A stretch of DNA of 64,000 bases from Flavobacterium laiguense (lineage in GTDB: Bacteria; Bacteroidota; Bacteroidia; Flavobacteriales; Flavobacteriaceae), in NCBI RefSeq assembly GCF_003097655.1, contig NZ_QCZH01000008.1, forward strand, positions 62,001 to 126,000. The letters run 5' to 3'. A program made the translations under genes and the position numbers. Of the stretch, positions 1-7,695 are shown one piece after another. The stretch's first letter is position 1. Each line of letters starts with the position of its first letter. The notes below the pieces were generated by a model. The model saw only the letters and a program-made list of their open reading frames with translations, did not search any database and had not been told where the DNA came from.

Positions 1-2
1 CG

Positions 3-74
3 GTTCGTGAAAAATCGGACGAGGAATTGGATCAAATGAAAATGAAAATTTTTGGCTTGGACAAAATAAATTAA
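3..74 (+). CDS. C-terminal end of an unidentified protein (partial)
   Basis: An open frame enters from the left edge and ends at TAA 72-74. The last 23 residues are charged and end in KIFGLDKIN. Too little is present to name a family. The next gene starts 39 bases later on the same strand, so it may belong to the same transcript as the SnoaL-like and pirin genes. Confidence 0.5.
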   Translation, partial: VREKSDEELDQMKMKIFGLDKIN

Positions 75-113
75 CAACAAATTCAATAATAATTAATCTT
101 AAAAACAAATAAA

Positions 114-542
114 ATGACAGCAACAATTATCACAAACGATGCACAAAGCAAACAAAATGTAGAAACCGTTCTTGCTTTTTATGATGAAATGATCAACAAA
201 AAACAAGCACCCAACGCGGTTGAAAAATATCTGACACCGGATTACATTCAGCACAATCCGATAGTGCCCACTACCGCTAAATCTTTGGGAGAGTTTTTTG
301 GGCAAGTTGCCGCAGCGCGCCAAAACTTACGGGTAGTCATTCACCGTGTAATTGCCAGTGGCGACTATGTTTGGGCACATGTAAATTTCATCAATATATT
401 TAATGATGAAGAGGACGACAGAGGCTTTGCCGGTGTAGATATTTATAGGTTTGATGCCAATGGAAAAATTGCAGAACATTGGGATGTATTGCAGGAAGTT
501 CCAGACCCGAAAACAGCAGCTAATACCAACGGAATGTTTTAA
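114..542 (+). CDS. SnoaL-like / NTF2-fold protein
   Basis: A 142-residue protein of the SnoaL-like polyketide-cyclase group (NTF2 fold, a small cone-shaped alpha+beta barrel). The pattern is typical: an N-terminal helix with VLAFYDEMINKK, then YLTPDYIQHNP, a central region ending in VIASGDYVWAHV, and a closing strand GKIAEHWDVLQEVP. Members either bind or isomerise small hydrophobic compounds; no substrate can be read from the sequence. There is no signal peptide, so it should be cytoplasmic. It lies 61 bases upstream of a pirin gene on the same strand, suggesting a small stress or catabolic operon, which is inference. Confidence 0.85.
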   Translation: MTATIITNDAQSKQNVETVLAFYDEMINKKQAPNAVEKYLTPDYIQHNPIVPTTAKSLGEFFGQVAAARQNLRVVIHRVIASGDYVWAHVNFINIFNDEEDDRGFAGVDIYRFDANGKIAEHWDVLQEVPDPKTAANTNGMF

Positions 543-603
543 AACCAACAAGCGTAGAATTGCGTTTAAAAAAATGTAATGCTTCGTTTATTCAATCAAA
601 AAA

Positions 604-1476
604 ATGAAAAAACAAATAAGCTTTTCAGGAAAAGGGCAAAGGGCCGATATCGGAGATATGACCATTTATCGCATTTTACCCAATAGATATGCAGACGCAG
701 TAGGTTCGTTTGTGTTTCTTGATCATATTGCTCCAAAATTACAAACCTCGGCAAATAAAGGTGGAACTGGATCACATCCGCACCGTGGCATTGCAACATT
801 AAGTTATGTTTTAAATGGCGAAGACGAACATTTTGATAGTGCGGGCAATTATGCCAAAGTGCATTCGGGTGGTGTGCAATGGATGAAAGCCGGTAACGGC
901 ATAATTCACGATGAGAGTTTGAGTTATGACACAAAAACAGATAGTAAACTCACACATGGGTTTCAATTCTGGATCAATCTTCCGTCAAAAATAAAAGCAG
1001 AAAAACCGGAATATTTAGCTATTCAAGGTAATGAAGTACCACAAAAAATGTTGCCGACAGCAAGTGGATGGATAAAAGTCATTATAGGCAGTTATGAAGA
1101 ATTGAGTTCCAAAATCCCTAATTACACCGAACAATTTTTATATCATATCCATTTGGAAGCAGGAAAACAATTTTTTGTGAATATGGCCGATAAAATTGAA
1201 GTTGCAGCCTTTTTACCCACACAAAAAGCTACGATTAACGATGCAAAACATGATGCAGGCGAGTTTGTGGAGTTTGACAGAAACGCAGGAATTATCGAGA
1301 TAATCAACACTTCAAATTCAGCAATTGATGTGTTACTTTTTGGTGGAGAAAAATATACGGAACCTATCGTTGCCGAAGGTCCGTTTGTGATGAATAGCAG
1401 TGCGGAAATAGCAAATGCGTATCAAGATTTTTTTAATGAAAAGTACGGAAAAATTGATTATAATGTTGCTAAATAA
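604..1476 (+). CDS. Pirin family protein
   Basis: Pirins are bicupin, iron-binding proteins; some have quercetinase activity and others act as redox-dependent regulators. This 290-residue protein has the expected length. The N-terminal cupin carries the metal ligands: His58 and His60 in GSHPHRG, His102 and Glu104 in GIIHDE. The C-terminal cupin (about 170-275) is more variable, as usual, and begins near QFLYHIHLEAGKQF. It is cytoplasmic, with no signal peptide. It follows the SnoaL-like gene and is closed by a hairpin at 1571-1600. Whether this copy is an enzyme or a regulator cannot be told from the sequence. Confidence 0.93.
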   Translation: MKKQISFSGKGQRADIGDMTIYRILPNRYADAVGSFVFLDHIAPKLQTSANKGGTGSHPHRGIATLSYVLNGEDEHFDSAGNYAKVHSGGVQWMKAGNGIIHDESLSYDTKTDSKLTHGFQFWINLPSKIKAEKPEYLAIQGNEVPQKMLPTASGWIKVIIGSYEELSSKIPNYTEQFLYHIHLEAGKQFFVNMADKIEVAAFLPTQKATINDAKHDAGEFVEFDRNAGIIEIINTSNSAIDVLLFGGEKYTEPIVAEGPFVMNSSAEIANAYQDFFNEKYGKIDYNVAK

Positions 1477-1570
1477 GTACAAACCGCTAACTACGGTAAT
1501 CATCTTTTAGGATTGACCCTTAAGATTCTCTATTGATATGGCGACATTGCAGAAAAGGTGTAAAAAGCAA

Positions 1571-1604
1571 AAACCTAAACAGTTTAAAGTGTTTAGGTTT
1601 TTTT
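1571..1604. terminator. Bidirectional terminator between pirin and tRNA-Arg
   Basis: A 10-bp stem, AAACCTAAAC (1571-1580) with GTTTAGGTTT (1591-1600), has a T run on the right and an A-rich stretch on the left. It can therefore end both the plus-strand pirin transcript and the minus-strand tRNA transcript that converge here. Confidence 0.85.
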
Positions 1605-1605
1605 G

Positions 1606-1679
1606 TGACCTTGACTGGATTCAAACCAGTAACCTCTTGAGCCGTAATCAAGTGCGCTATTCAGTTGCGCCACAAGGCC
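1606..1679 (-). tRNA. tRNA-Arg (anticodon ACG)
   Basis: Read on the minus strand, a full 74-nt cloverleaf forms. The acceptor arm is GGCCTTG/CAAGGTC with one G-U pair, the D stem GCGC/GCGC, the anticodon stem CTTGA/TCAAG with loop TTACGGC, and the T stem ACTGG/CCAGT with loop TTTGAAT; the discriminator is A. The anticodon ACG (inosine-modified) reads CGN arginine codons. No CCA is encoded. The D loop has GA where G18-G19 is normal and the T loop has T at position 56 instead of C, so the tertiary pair becomes A19-U56. A good promoter lies at 1725-1754 and a terminator directly follows. Confidence 0.88.
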
Positions 1680-1724
1680 TTTTATTGTGCTAAACTTGTT
1701 TTTGTATCAACCTGTTTGCGGGTG

Positions 1725-1754
1725 CAAAGATAGGAATAAATATGTATCTTGCAA
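1725..1754 (-). promoter_or_regulatory. Bacteroidota-type promoter of the tRNA gene
   Basis: On the minus strand, TTG (1754-1752) is followed after exactly 19 bases by TATCTTTG (1732-1725), matching the -33/-7 consensus TTG-N19-TAnnTTTG of Flavobacterium sigma-A. It lies about 46 bases upstream of the first tRNA base. Confidence 0.75.
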
Positions 1755-1782
1755 GCATGAATTTACATTAAAATAAAAAAAA

Positions 1783-2295
1783 ATGAGCTTAAAAAAGTAT
1801 ATACGTGATATTCAGGGTTTTCCGAAAGAAGGAATTGTGTTTAAAGACATCACACCTTTGTTAATTGATGCAAATGCAAGGAAAGAATGCTTAGAAATCT
1901 TGGTTTCGGCTGTAAAAGACAAAAAAATAGACAAGGTAATAGGGGTGGAAAGTCGTGGTTTTTTCTTTGGGATGCTTTTGGCACAAGAATTGAATGTGGG
2001 TTTTGTTCCGGTTCGTAAACCCAATAAACTGCCTTTTGATACCATATCGGCTTCTTATGATTTAGAATATGGTACTGATACACTTGAAATTCATATCGAT
2101 GCGATTCAAAAAGGGGATAGAGTTCTCATTCATGATGATGTTTTAGCCACAGGAGGAACCGCAAAAGCGGTTTGTGAATTGGTAGAACGACTGGGAGGTG
2201 TAATTGTGCAATGCAACTTCTTGATGGAAATTACTTTTTTAAACGGAAGAGAAAAGATTGCTGGAAATGAGATTTTTGCGGCAATAACGTATTAG
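1783..2295 (+). CDS. apt: Adenine phosphoribosyltransferase
   Basis: Purine salvage enzyme that joins adenine and PRPP to give AMP and pyrophosphate; cytoplasmic homodimer. The 170-residue length is standard. The N-terminus reads IRDIQGFPKEGIVFKDITPLL as in all Apt proteins, followed by GVESRGFFFG. The PRPP-binding loop is the stretch VLIHDDVLATGGTAKA near residue 120. The ATG is preceded by an A-rich leader without a Shine-Dalgarno sequence, usual for this phylum. The gene is divergent from the tRNA gene and shares a 100-base promoter region with it. Confidence 0.97.
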   Translation: MSLKKYIRDIQGFPKEGIVFKDITPLLIDANARKECLEILVSAVKDKKIDKVIGVESRGFFFGMLLAQELNVGFVPVRKPNKLPFDTISASYDLEYGTDTLEIHIDAIQKGDRVLIHDDVLATGGTAKAVCELVERLGGVIVQCNFLMEITFLNGREKIAGNEIFAAITY

Positions 2296-2376
2296 TTTTC
2301 AGATGTCAGTTTTCAGGTAACAGAATTAAGTTGGAAGATTACTCATTACTGCCGACTGAAATTTGCAAACTGCAAT

Positions 2377-2518
2377 TTACCCAAGCGCTCTTGTTGTTAC
2401 AAAATAGCGATATCCAATAATTGCCATTTGCCATTTTTTGGATTTGGCTAAATCCAATCTTTGTTTGGTGAAACTTGGTAAAATAAGTTTGTTGATTTGA
2501 GCTAGAATTTTAAACATA
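2377..2518 (-). pseudogene. Small conserved-looking ORF broken by a 1-base frameshift
   Basis: The minus strand starts MFKILAQINKLILPSFTK at 2518. After an A4 tract at about 2459-2462 the sensible reading continues in the neighbouring frame as LDLAKSKKWQMAIIGYRYFVTTRALG and stops at TAA 2377-2379. Removing one A from the tract gives a continuous 46-residue basic protein; as written, the ATG frame degenerates and runs on further. From memory, short Flavobacteriaceae proteins of this type exist and are sometimes labelled SsrA-binding-protein-like, but I cannot verify that. It is either a real frameshift or a homopolymer sequencing error. Confidence 0.5.
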
Positions 2519-2551
2519 GTTATATTTTTTTTTCAAAGATATCAAAAAATA

Positions 2552-2580
2552 AGACTGTCTTGATTAGGGACAGTCTTTCT
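2552..2580. terminator. Terminator hairpin
   Basis: The stem AGACTGTC (2552-2559) pairs with GACAGTCT (2569-2576), followed by a T-rich run on the right and an A-rich run on the left. It lies 30 bases past the stop of the minus-strand M56 gene and could also stop plus-strand readthrough from apt. Confidence 0.7.
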
Positions 2581-2610
2581 TTAATTATTTTTTTCTAATT
2601 AATTTTGATT

Positions 2611-4185
2611 TTATTTATTGAATTTTTGCATAGCTTGTTGGTATTTCTCCATGGCAATTTCATAATTTTCCATTTCTTTTTCGAATTTTTCCATTTCGGG
2701 ATTTAAAGCTTCCATTTCTGTTTGATATTTTTCCATTTCTTTTTCAAAATTATCAATTTGTGGTTGTAATTTCTCCATTTTTTTATCGTAAACTTCCATT
2801 TTCTGTTCAAATAGTCTCATAGATTTGTCATCATTTAGGTTTGAGGGTACTCTTGGAGGTTTTGGCAAAAGGGGCATTTTTACTGTTGGAACAGGTATTT
2901 TGTTGTAATTAGGTATTTTATTGTAATTAGGAGGAGTAGGAGGAGTTGGCTCATCGCTATTATATCCGATCTCATTTGAGCTGCTACTTTCTTCTTTATC
3001 AGTAACGATACCAATATTTGTGGTTCCATTTTTATTCATAGAGATGGCTATCCCAAAATCTTCTAAGGGTTCGCTACTGTTCACTTCCATTTCGGTAGCT
3101 ATTTCTTTTCCTTTTTGCAGTTTTATTTTGATGCTAATTAATTCATTGTTAGCATTTCTTTTTATTTTAGAAAAAGTAGTTGTAATGGCATATTTTTGAC
3201 TCAAAATTTTTGCTGTCTCTTGCAATTCTGAATCGGTAGTGGTTTTGTCGATTTGATAAGTATCTGCCGATTCTGGATCTGTTGGATTGTCTTTGATTTC
3301 TTTCTTGATTATTGCTTTCTCCTGTGCAATAACTTCCATTTGGAATAAAAACACAAAGGCAACTAATACAGGAAGTATCAAAGCATACTTCCAGGAATTC
3401 CATTTTTTTGATTGATTTTTGTTTAACATAACGATTCGTTTTTTGATTAATGATTGATAAAAATGATTGGTAAGGACAACACAATTTTCGTGTGTTGTTA
3501 TTTTTAAAAGCGTGAGTTGGTACGCTTTTTTGTCGGATATGTTTTTGGTGGCTTCACTATCGGCGATGAATTCCAGATTTTGCAAAATGGCTTTTTTGTA
3601 CAGCCAAACGAAAGGATTAAACCAAAAGAGGGTGCAAAATAATCTGGTAATCAAAACATCTACAGTATGGTATTGGTCACTGTGTACTTTTTCATGTTCT
3701 AGAATACTTTCCAGTTCGGCTTTGCTATACAATGATGAGTTGTAAACAATGGTATTGAAATAGGAAAATGGGGCTATGTTTTCTTTTAGATCGATGAATT
3801 TATGATCGGCTTGTTGCTGAATGGTTTTGCCTTTTAAAACGCGATTAAGGTTGTAAAAGTCAAAAATAAATTGGACTAAAAACAATGCTATTCCGATTAT
3901 ATAGGCAAATGCAAGAACAAGATACCAGTTGATTTCAAAACTCTCCTTTTGAATACCAGTTGGCATAGGTATTTTTGACCAATCTAAATTAGTTGGTGTT
4001 GGTTCTACCCAAACAATGGTGGTGAAAACTATCCATGGCAAAATTACGGATGTTAGTAAACCCGCTAAAAGAAACCAGCGATTGGCTGTAAAAAAAGTTT
4101 CTTTTCGGAGCAATAAATAATAGGCGATATAAAACATCCCTATCAGTCCGTTGGATTTTGCAATATATATGAATAGTGTTTCCAT
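2611..4185 (-). CDS. BlaR1/MecR1-like M56 family metallopeptidase
   Basis: A 524-residue inner-membrane zinc protease of the M56 (BlaR1) family, which senses an envelope signal and inactivates a partner BlaI-type repressor. N-terminal membrane helices occupy about 5-110. The zinc motif HEKVH is at 164-168 and a downstream Glu205 in LEFIADSEA is a likely third ligand. A further membrane helix lies near 268-290. No penicillin-binding domain follows. Residues about 290-400 form an unassigned region, then comes a proline-rich linker, and about 455-524 is a strongly charged coiled coil rich in MEK/EMEKY repeats. The start is 8 bases after the stop of the BlaI gene, so the two are one operon. Confidence 0.9.
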   Translation of the reverse strand: METLFIYIAKSNGLIGMFYIAYYLLLRKETFFTANRWFLLAGLLTSVILPWIVFTTIVWVEPTPTNLDWSKIPMPTGIQKESFEINWYLVLAFAYIIGIALFLVQFIFDFYNLNRVLKGKTIQQQADHKFIDLKENIAPFSYFNTIVYNSSLYSKAELESILEHEKVHSDQYHTVDVLITRLFCTLFWFNPFVWLYKKAILQNLEFIADSEATKNISDKKAYQLTLLKITTHENCVVLTNHFYQSLIKKRIVMLNKNQSKKWNSWKYALILPVLVAFVFLFQMEVIAQEKAIIKKEIKDNPTDPESADTYQIDKTTTDSELQETAKILSQKYAITTTFSKIKRNANNELISIKIKLQKGKEIATEMEVNSSEPLEDFGIAISMNKNGTTNIGIVTDKEESSSSNEIGYNSDEPTPPTPPNYNKIPNYNKIPVPTVKMPLLPKPPRVPSNLNDDKSMRLFEQKMEVYDKKMEKLQPQIDNFEKEMEKYQTEMEALNPEMEKFEKEMENYEIAMEKYQQAMQKFNK

Positions 4186-4193
4186 ATTTGTTT

Positions 4194-4556
4194 TTATTTC
4201 TTTGGAGTTTCGATCATGGCCAGAATTTCTCTAAGTTCCTCGGCAGTTATTTTTTCTTCTTTAGCAAAAAAGGAAACCATGTTTTTGTAGGAACTATTGA
4301 AGTAATTATCAATAGCAGTACTCATAAAACGTTTGCGATATTCCTCAATGGTAACCAATGGATAATACTGATGGGTGTTCCCAAATGCATTGTAAGACAC
4401 ATAACCTTTTTCTTCTAGATTGCGAATAATAGTGGATAGTGTATTATAATGGGGTTGATCTTCGGTGATTTCGGCCATGACTTCCTTTACAAATGCTTTT
4501 TTGAGCTTCCATAAAATGTGCATGATTTCTTCTTCTTTGTTTGTTAGTTTTTGCAT
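4194..4556 (-). CDS. BlaI/MecI/CopY family transcriptional repressor
   Basis: A 120-residue winged-helix repressor. The N-terminal domain (1-75) has the family pattern LTNKEEEIMHILWKL, then YNTLSTIIRNLEEKGYVSY with the recognition helix, then a wing. The C-terminal dimerisation helices follow, with FFAKEEKITAEELREILAMI. In the BlaI family these dimers sit on palindromic operators until cleaved after activation of the partner M56 protease, which here is the next gene. An operator-like palindrome pair lies just upstream (4594-4638), so autoregulation is likely. Confidence 0.94.
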   Translation of the reverse strand: MQKLTNKEEEIMHILWKLKKAFVKEVMAEITEDQPHYNTLSTIIRNLEEKGYVSYNAFGNTHQYYPLVTIEEYRKRFMSTAIDNYFNSSYKNMVSFFAKEEKITAEELREILAMIETPKK

Positions 4557-4593
4557 GATGAATTAATTTGAAACAAACTTACAACTATATTTC

Positions 4594-4638
4594 TAGTTTG
4601 CGAACTATAAGTACAGTTATTTAACTAAATTTTTAGTT
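4594..4638. promoter_or_regulatory. Probable BlaI-type operator pair
   Basis: Two palindromes with the same half-site AACTA/TAGTT lie 38-82 bases upstream of the repressor start. They are TAGTT-TGCG-AACTA (4594-4607) and AACTAAA-TT-TTTAGTT (4623-4638). BlaI/MecI/CopY operators are short dyads of this kind; assignment to this repressor is inference from position and symmetry. Confidence 0.65.
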
Positions 4639-4676
4639 TTACATTGATTTTGTTAGGATTGTAGAATCAAGGGTAA

Positions 4677-4854
4677 GTCATTGAGAGGAACTAAGCACCC
4701 GAATGAAACGAACAGAGCGTTAGCTAATCACATTTAGCATATCCGTTCCAATAATCTGGTGGATTTGCTTTTGATAGTGAGTTTGCTTCGTTCCTCGCAA
4801 TGACTTTGATTGTGGAATTGTATTCTGATTTCCCTCCAGCTTTAGCTGGAGGGA
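4677..4854. repeat. Intergenic inverted repeats of the Bacteroidota type
   Basis: GTCATTGAGAGGAACTAAGC (4677-4696) is the near-complement (18 of 20) of GCTTCGTTCCTCGCAATGAC (4785-4804), forming a long imperfect hairpin. A second, perfect hairpin follows: TCCCTCCAGC (4831-4840) with GCTGGAGGGA (4845-4854). Sequences of both kinds recur in intergenic spaces of this phylum. No gene was seen between 4640 and 4957. Confidence 0.7.
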
Positions 4855-4957
4855 ATTAAAAAAGGTGTAAATCAATGTGGGAATTTGGAAAGATTAAATA
4901 GTTATAAAAAGCTAATACCACAAAATGTCTTCTGAAATACAACTGTTGTGGTTTTCC

Positions 4958-5085
4958 GCGTGAGTGATAGCAGCTAGCTACCGAAGTAGCGCGTCCCGAT
5001 AATTATCGGGAAGCACGACAGCATTCTGGAAAGGGGCCGAATAAGCGGTTTGCATATTTGGCCCCTTTTCAGAATGGTGGCACGC
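4958..5085 (+). repeat. Dispersed structured element, copy A
   Basis: First of three copies (others at 11267 and 45101). Helices: outer GCGTG (4958-4962)/CACGC (5081-5085); small hairpin GCTAC-CGAA-GTAGC (4977-4990); palindrome TCCCGATAATTATCGGGA (4994-5011); and a 17-bp long stem, 5022-5038 with 5060-5076, with one G-T pair. Conserved single-stranded patches include GAATAAGCGGTT. See the finding on covariation. It lies between the BlaI gene and the MFS gene. Confidence 0.8.
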
Positions 5086-5109
5086 TCAAATGTGGATGAA
5101 TACGATTTA

Positions 5110-6324
5110 TTATTGTTCGATGCGTACCATTTTATTCAGCCAAATACAACAGAATAAGGCTAGCATTCCTAGACTTCCCATCACAAACCAATTGACTTGA
5201 TAGCCATAATGGCCAATGATTTCTAGACCAGTTTTGGAACTCGCAATATGTGCCAAACTGAAACTCATGGTGTATAAACCCATGTATTGTCCTTCTTGTC
5301 CTTTTGGCGCTCGATTGAGGGCTACGGCATTGGCAAAAGGGAAGGAAAAGATTTCGCCAAAGGTGAGTAAAATGAGACTGATGGTTAATATTCCAACCCA
5401 GGAATCGAGTAATAAAACGTAATACCCAGCTGCAATACAGACGGAACCATAGGCGATGTTTCGAACTTTATTTACTTTTTTTCGCTCTAAGAAACTCACC
5501 AAAGGCATTTCTAAAAGGAATACCAATAATCCATTGATGGAAAGGAGCATTCCGGTTTGGAATTCGGTTAGTCCGAATTTTTCGTTGTGGTATAAAGGCA
5601 GGGTCGTGAATAGTTGGAAAAATACCATGGCCGTGATAAAACTGATGAACAGCAGCAGCCAAAAAGGTTTGTCTTTGTAGATGGACTTTGGAACTGTCTT
5701 TGTCTCAATATCATCAGAGATAAGAGGGATTCTCTTTTTTTCTTTAATGTAAAAGGCAAAAATCAAAATCGCAATAATGCAAGAGCTACCATCAACCCAA
5801 AATAGACCTTGGTACCCCATTCCTAAAATGATTAATCCGCCCAGTGTTGGACCTGCTGTAAATCCCAAATTAACTGCCAGTCTCACTAAGGACAAGGCTC
5901 GGACTCTGTTTTCGGGTTTGGCATAAACGCTCAGGGACACGAACATAGCGGGACGAAACATGTCGGAAATCGCCATGATGATGAACATTCCGAAACATAA
6001 TCCCCAAAAAGTGGTGATGTATTGCAGGATAAAAAACAGAATTCCACTGGTGAAAAGACTAAAAATCATGATTTTATAAAACCCAATTTTATCGGTCAAT
6101 TTACCTCCCAGCCAAGAGCCCAACATGGATCCCAATCCGAAGGCTACCATAATCCATCCCACTTCGCCATAGGTAAAGCCTAAATTTTCTTTTAAGTATT
6201 TGGATAAAAATGGTAGTACCATCGTACCGGCTCTATTGACAAACGTGATTAGAGCAAGTATCCAAACTTCGCGTGTGAATCCTTTAAAATTATTGATGTA
6301 GCGACCGAGAGCAGTTTTGAGCAT
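5110..6324 (-). CDS. MFS transporter
   Basis: A 404-residue major facilitator protein with about 12 hydrophobic segments. The signature between helices 2 and 3 is visible as GSWLGGKLTDKIGFYK, and the first helices carry VNRAGTMVLPFLSKYL, which resembles MdtH/YfcJ-type exporters. A basic loop KEKKRIPL marks the centre between the two six-helix halves. Substrate unknown; drug or small-metabolite export is the usual guess. The open frame extends upstream to a TTG at 6345, but the first ATG at 6324 (MLKTALGRY) is preferred. It is a single gene with the structured repeat copy A downstream. Confidence 0.9.
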   Translation of the reverse strand: MLKTALGRYINNFKGFTREVWILALITFVNRAGTMVLPFLSKYLKENLGFTYGEVGWIMVAFGLGSMLGSWLGGKLTDKIGFYKIMIFSLFTSGILFFILQYITTFWGLCFGMFIIMAISDMFRPAMFVSLSVYAKPENRVRALSLVRLAVNLGFTAGPTLGGLIILGMGYQGLFWVDGSSCIIAILIFAFYIKEKKRIPLISDDIETKTVPKSIYKDKPFWLLLFISFITAMVFFQLFTTLPLYHNEKFGLTEFQTGMLLSINGLLVFLLEMPLVSFLERKKVNKVRNIAYGSVCIAAGYYVLLLDSWVGILTISLILLTFGEIFSFPFANAVALNRAPKGQEGQYMGLYTMSFSLAHIASSKTGLEIIGHYGYQVNWFVMGSLGMLALFCCIWLNKMVRIEQ

Positions 6325-6416
6325 GAAATGAAATTGAATTTTCAAAGATAAAATTTTTGAGACGATGTATCTTTGTGTCTTTATAACTTTAAACTATTTT
6401 TGTATAAAAATTTAAA

Positions 6417-7019
6417 ATGAAGCAATTTTTAATCTTTCTTTTTTTAGTACAAATTAGTGTAGGCTTTGGCCAAGAAAAATTTGATCTAACGGTTGTCGAA
6501 GAATTTCAAAAGGACCTCAATTCCGAATATGCCGATGCCAAAACAAGTCCGCTTATGGCTGAAGATTTGGCTCATTTCAAGTCGTTGGATTTTTACTCTG
6601 CAAATGAGAATGCCTTTGTGGTTGCTCAATTCATCAGAACCGAGGACGAAAAACCTTTTGAGATGCCAACTTCTGGTACAAGAAGACCAATGTATGTAAA
6701 ATATGGAGAAGCTCGTTTTCAGTTAGAGGGTAAAGAATTAAAACTAAATATTTATCGCAATATTGAACTTTCTAAAAAAGAGGAATACAAAGACGATTTG
6801 TTTTTGCCGTTTTCGGATTTGACTTCGGGTAAAGAGAGTTACATAGGCGGGAAATATATTGATTTGAGAATTCCAACAGCAGGTATGATTGTCATCGATT
6901 TTAATTTGTCATACAATCCGTATTGTGCTTACAACCACAAATATTCGTGTCCAAAAGTGCCACTGGAAAACGATTTGAATATCGAAATCAAAGCCGGTGT
7001 TAAGAAATTTCACGACTAA
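6417..7019 (+). CDS. DUF1684 domain-containing secreted protein
   Basis: A 200-residue protein with a signal peptide (FLIFLFLVQISVGFGQ, cleavage after about residue 18). The rest matches the DUF1684 pattern: a KTSPLMAEDLAHFKSLDFY helix, strands around RPMYVKYGEARFQLEGKELKLN, FLPFSDLTSGKESYIGGKYIDL, and the hallmark end DFNLSYNPYCAYNHKYSCPKVP followed by LEIKAG-like residues. The two cysteines in YCAYNHKYSC are characteristic. Function is unknown; likely periplasmic. It overlaps the following TatD gene by one base (TAATG), indicating translational coupling. Confidence 0.88.
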   Translation: MKQFLIFLFLVQISVGFGQEKFDLTVVEEFQKDLNSEYADAKTSPLMAEDLAHFKSLDFYSANENAFVVAQFIRTEDEKPFEMPTSGTRRPMYVKYGEARFQLEGKELKLNIYRNIELSKKEEYKDDLFLPFSDLTSGKESYIGGKYIDLRIPTAGMIVIDFNLSYNPYCAYNHKYSCPKVPLENDLNIEIKAGVKKFHD

Positions 7020-7672
7020 TGCAGTTTTTTAATTTACATACTCACAAATTCACGAATCAGGATACTGTTTTAGAACTGGTGAATCAATACCCGCAGGAAT
7101 TTGATGCTGCGATTCCGTTTTATTCTATTGGGATTCATCCGTGGTATATAGATGAACAAAGGCTTGAGGATGATTTAAAAATTATCGAAAGTAAATTACA
7201 GGAACCAAATTGTCTCGCTTTAGGCGAATGTGGATTGGATAAACGCATCGAAATTCCGTTAGAGTTACAGCAAATGGTTTTTGAAAGACAATTGCTTTTA
7301 GCACAACATTATAAAAAACCTGTTGTGATTCATTGTGTGGCGTCTTTTCAAGAAGTAATTGCCATGAGAAAGCGATTGAAAATTACTGTTCCGATGTTGA
7401 TTCATGGTTTTTCTAAGAACAAACAAGTGGCTAAGGAACTCATCGATAACGGATTTTATATTTCGTTTGGAAAATATTTATTGCGTAATCCAGATTTAGA
7501 AACAGTTTTTCAAAGTATTCCCAATGATCGGTTTTTTCTGGAAACTGATACTGTAGAAGAAGGGATTGAAGAAGTGTATGTCTTGGCAGCCCAATATAAA
7601 AATTGGAATATGGATGCACTGCAACAACAAATAAAGAGTAATTTTGCAGCGGTTTTTAAAACGCAACTTTAA
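7019..7672 (+). CDS. TatD family metal-dependent hydrolase
   Basis: A 217-residue TIM-barrel hydrolase of the amidohydrolase superfamily; TatD proteins are metal-dependent nucleases. Visible metal-site elements are NLHTHK (His7, His9), GECGLD, VVIHCV, LIHGFS and the closing FLETDT. It is shorter than the usual 255-265 residues, like other compact Bacteroidota versions, because the C-terminal and inter-strand loops are trimmed. Its start overlaps the stop of the DUF1684 gene, and the TcdA-like gene follows 23 bases later, so all three are likely co-transcribed. Confidence 0.9.
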   Translation: MQFFNLHTHKFTNQDTVLELVNQYPQEFDAAIPFYSIGIHPWYIDEQRLEDDLKIIESKLQEPNCLALGECGLDKRIEIPLELQQMVFERQLLLAQHYKKPVVIHCVASFQEVIAMRKRLKITVPMLIHGFSKNKQVAKELIDNGFYISFGKYLLRNPDLETVFQSIPNDRFFLETDTVEEGIEEVYVLAAQYKNWNMDALQQQIKSNFAAVFKTQL

Positions 7673-7695
7673 AGATAAAATTAAAACGAATTGAT

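Noticed and set aside
6325..6345. TTG start for the MFS transporter
   Set aside because: The ATG at 6324 gives a standard N-terminus, and 6343-6350 reads TATCTTTG on the minus strand, so it may be the promoter box itself.
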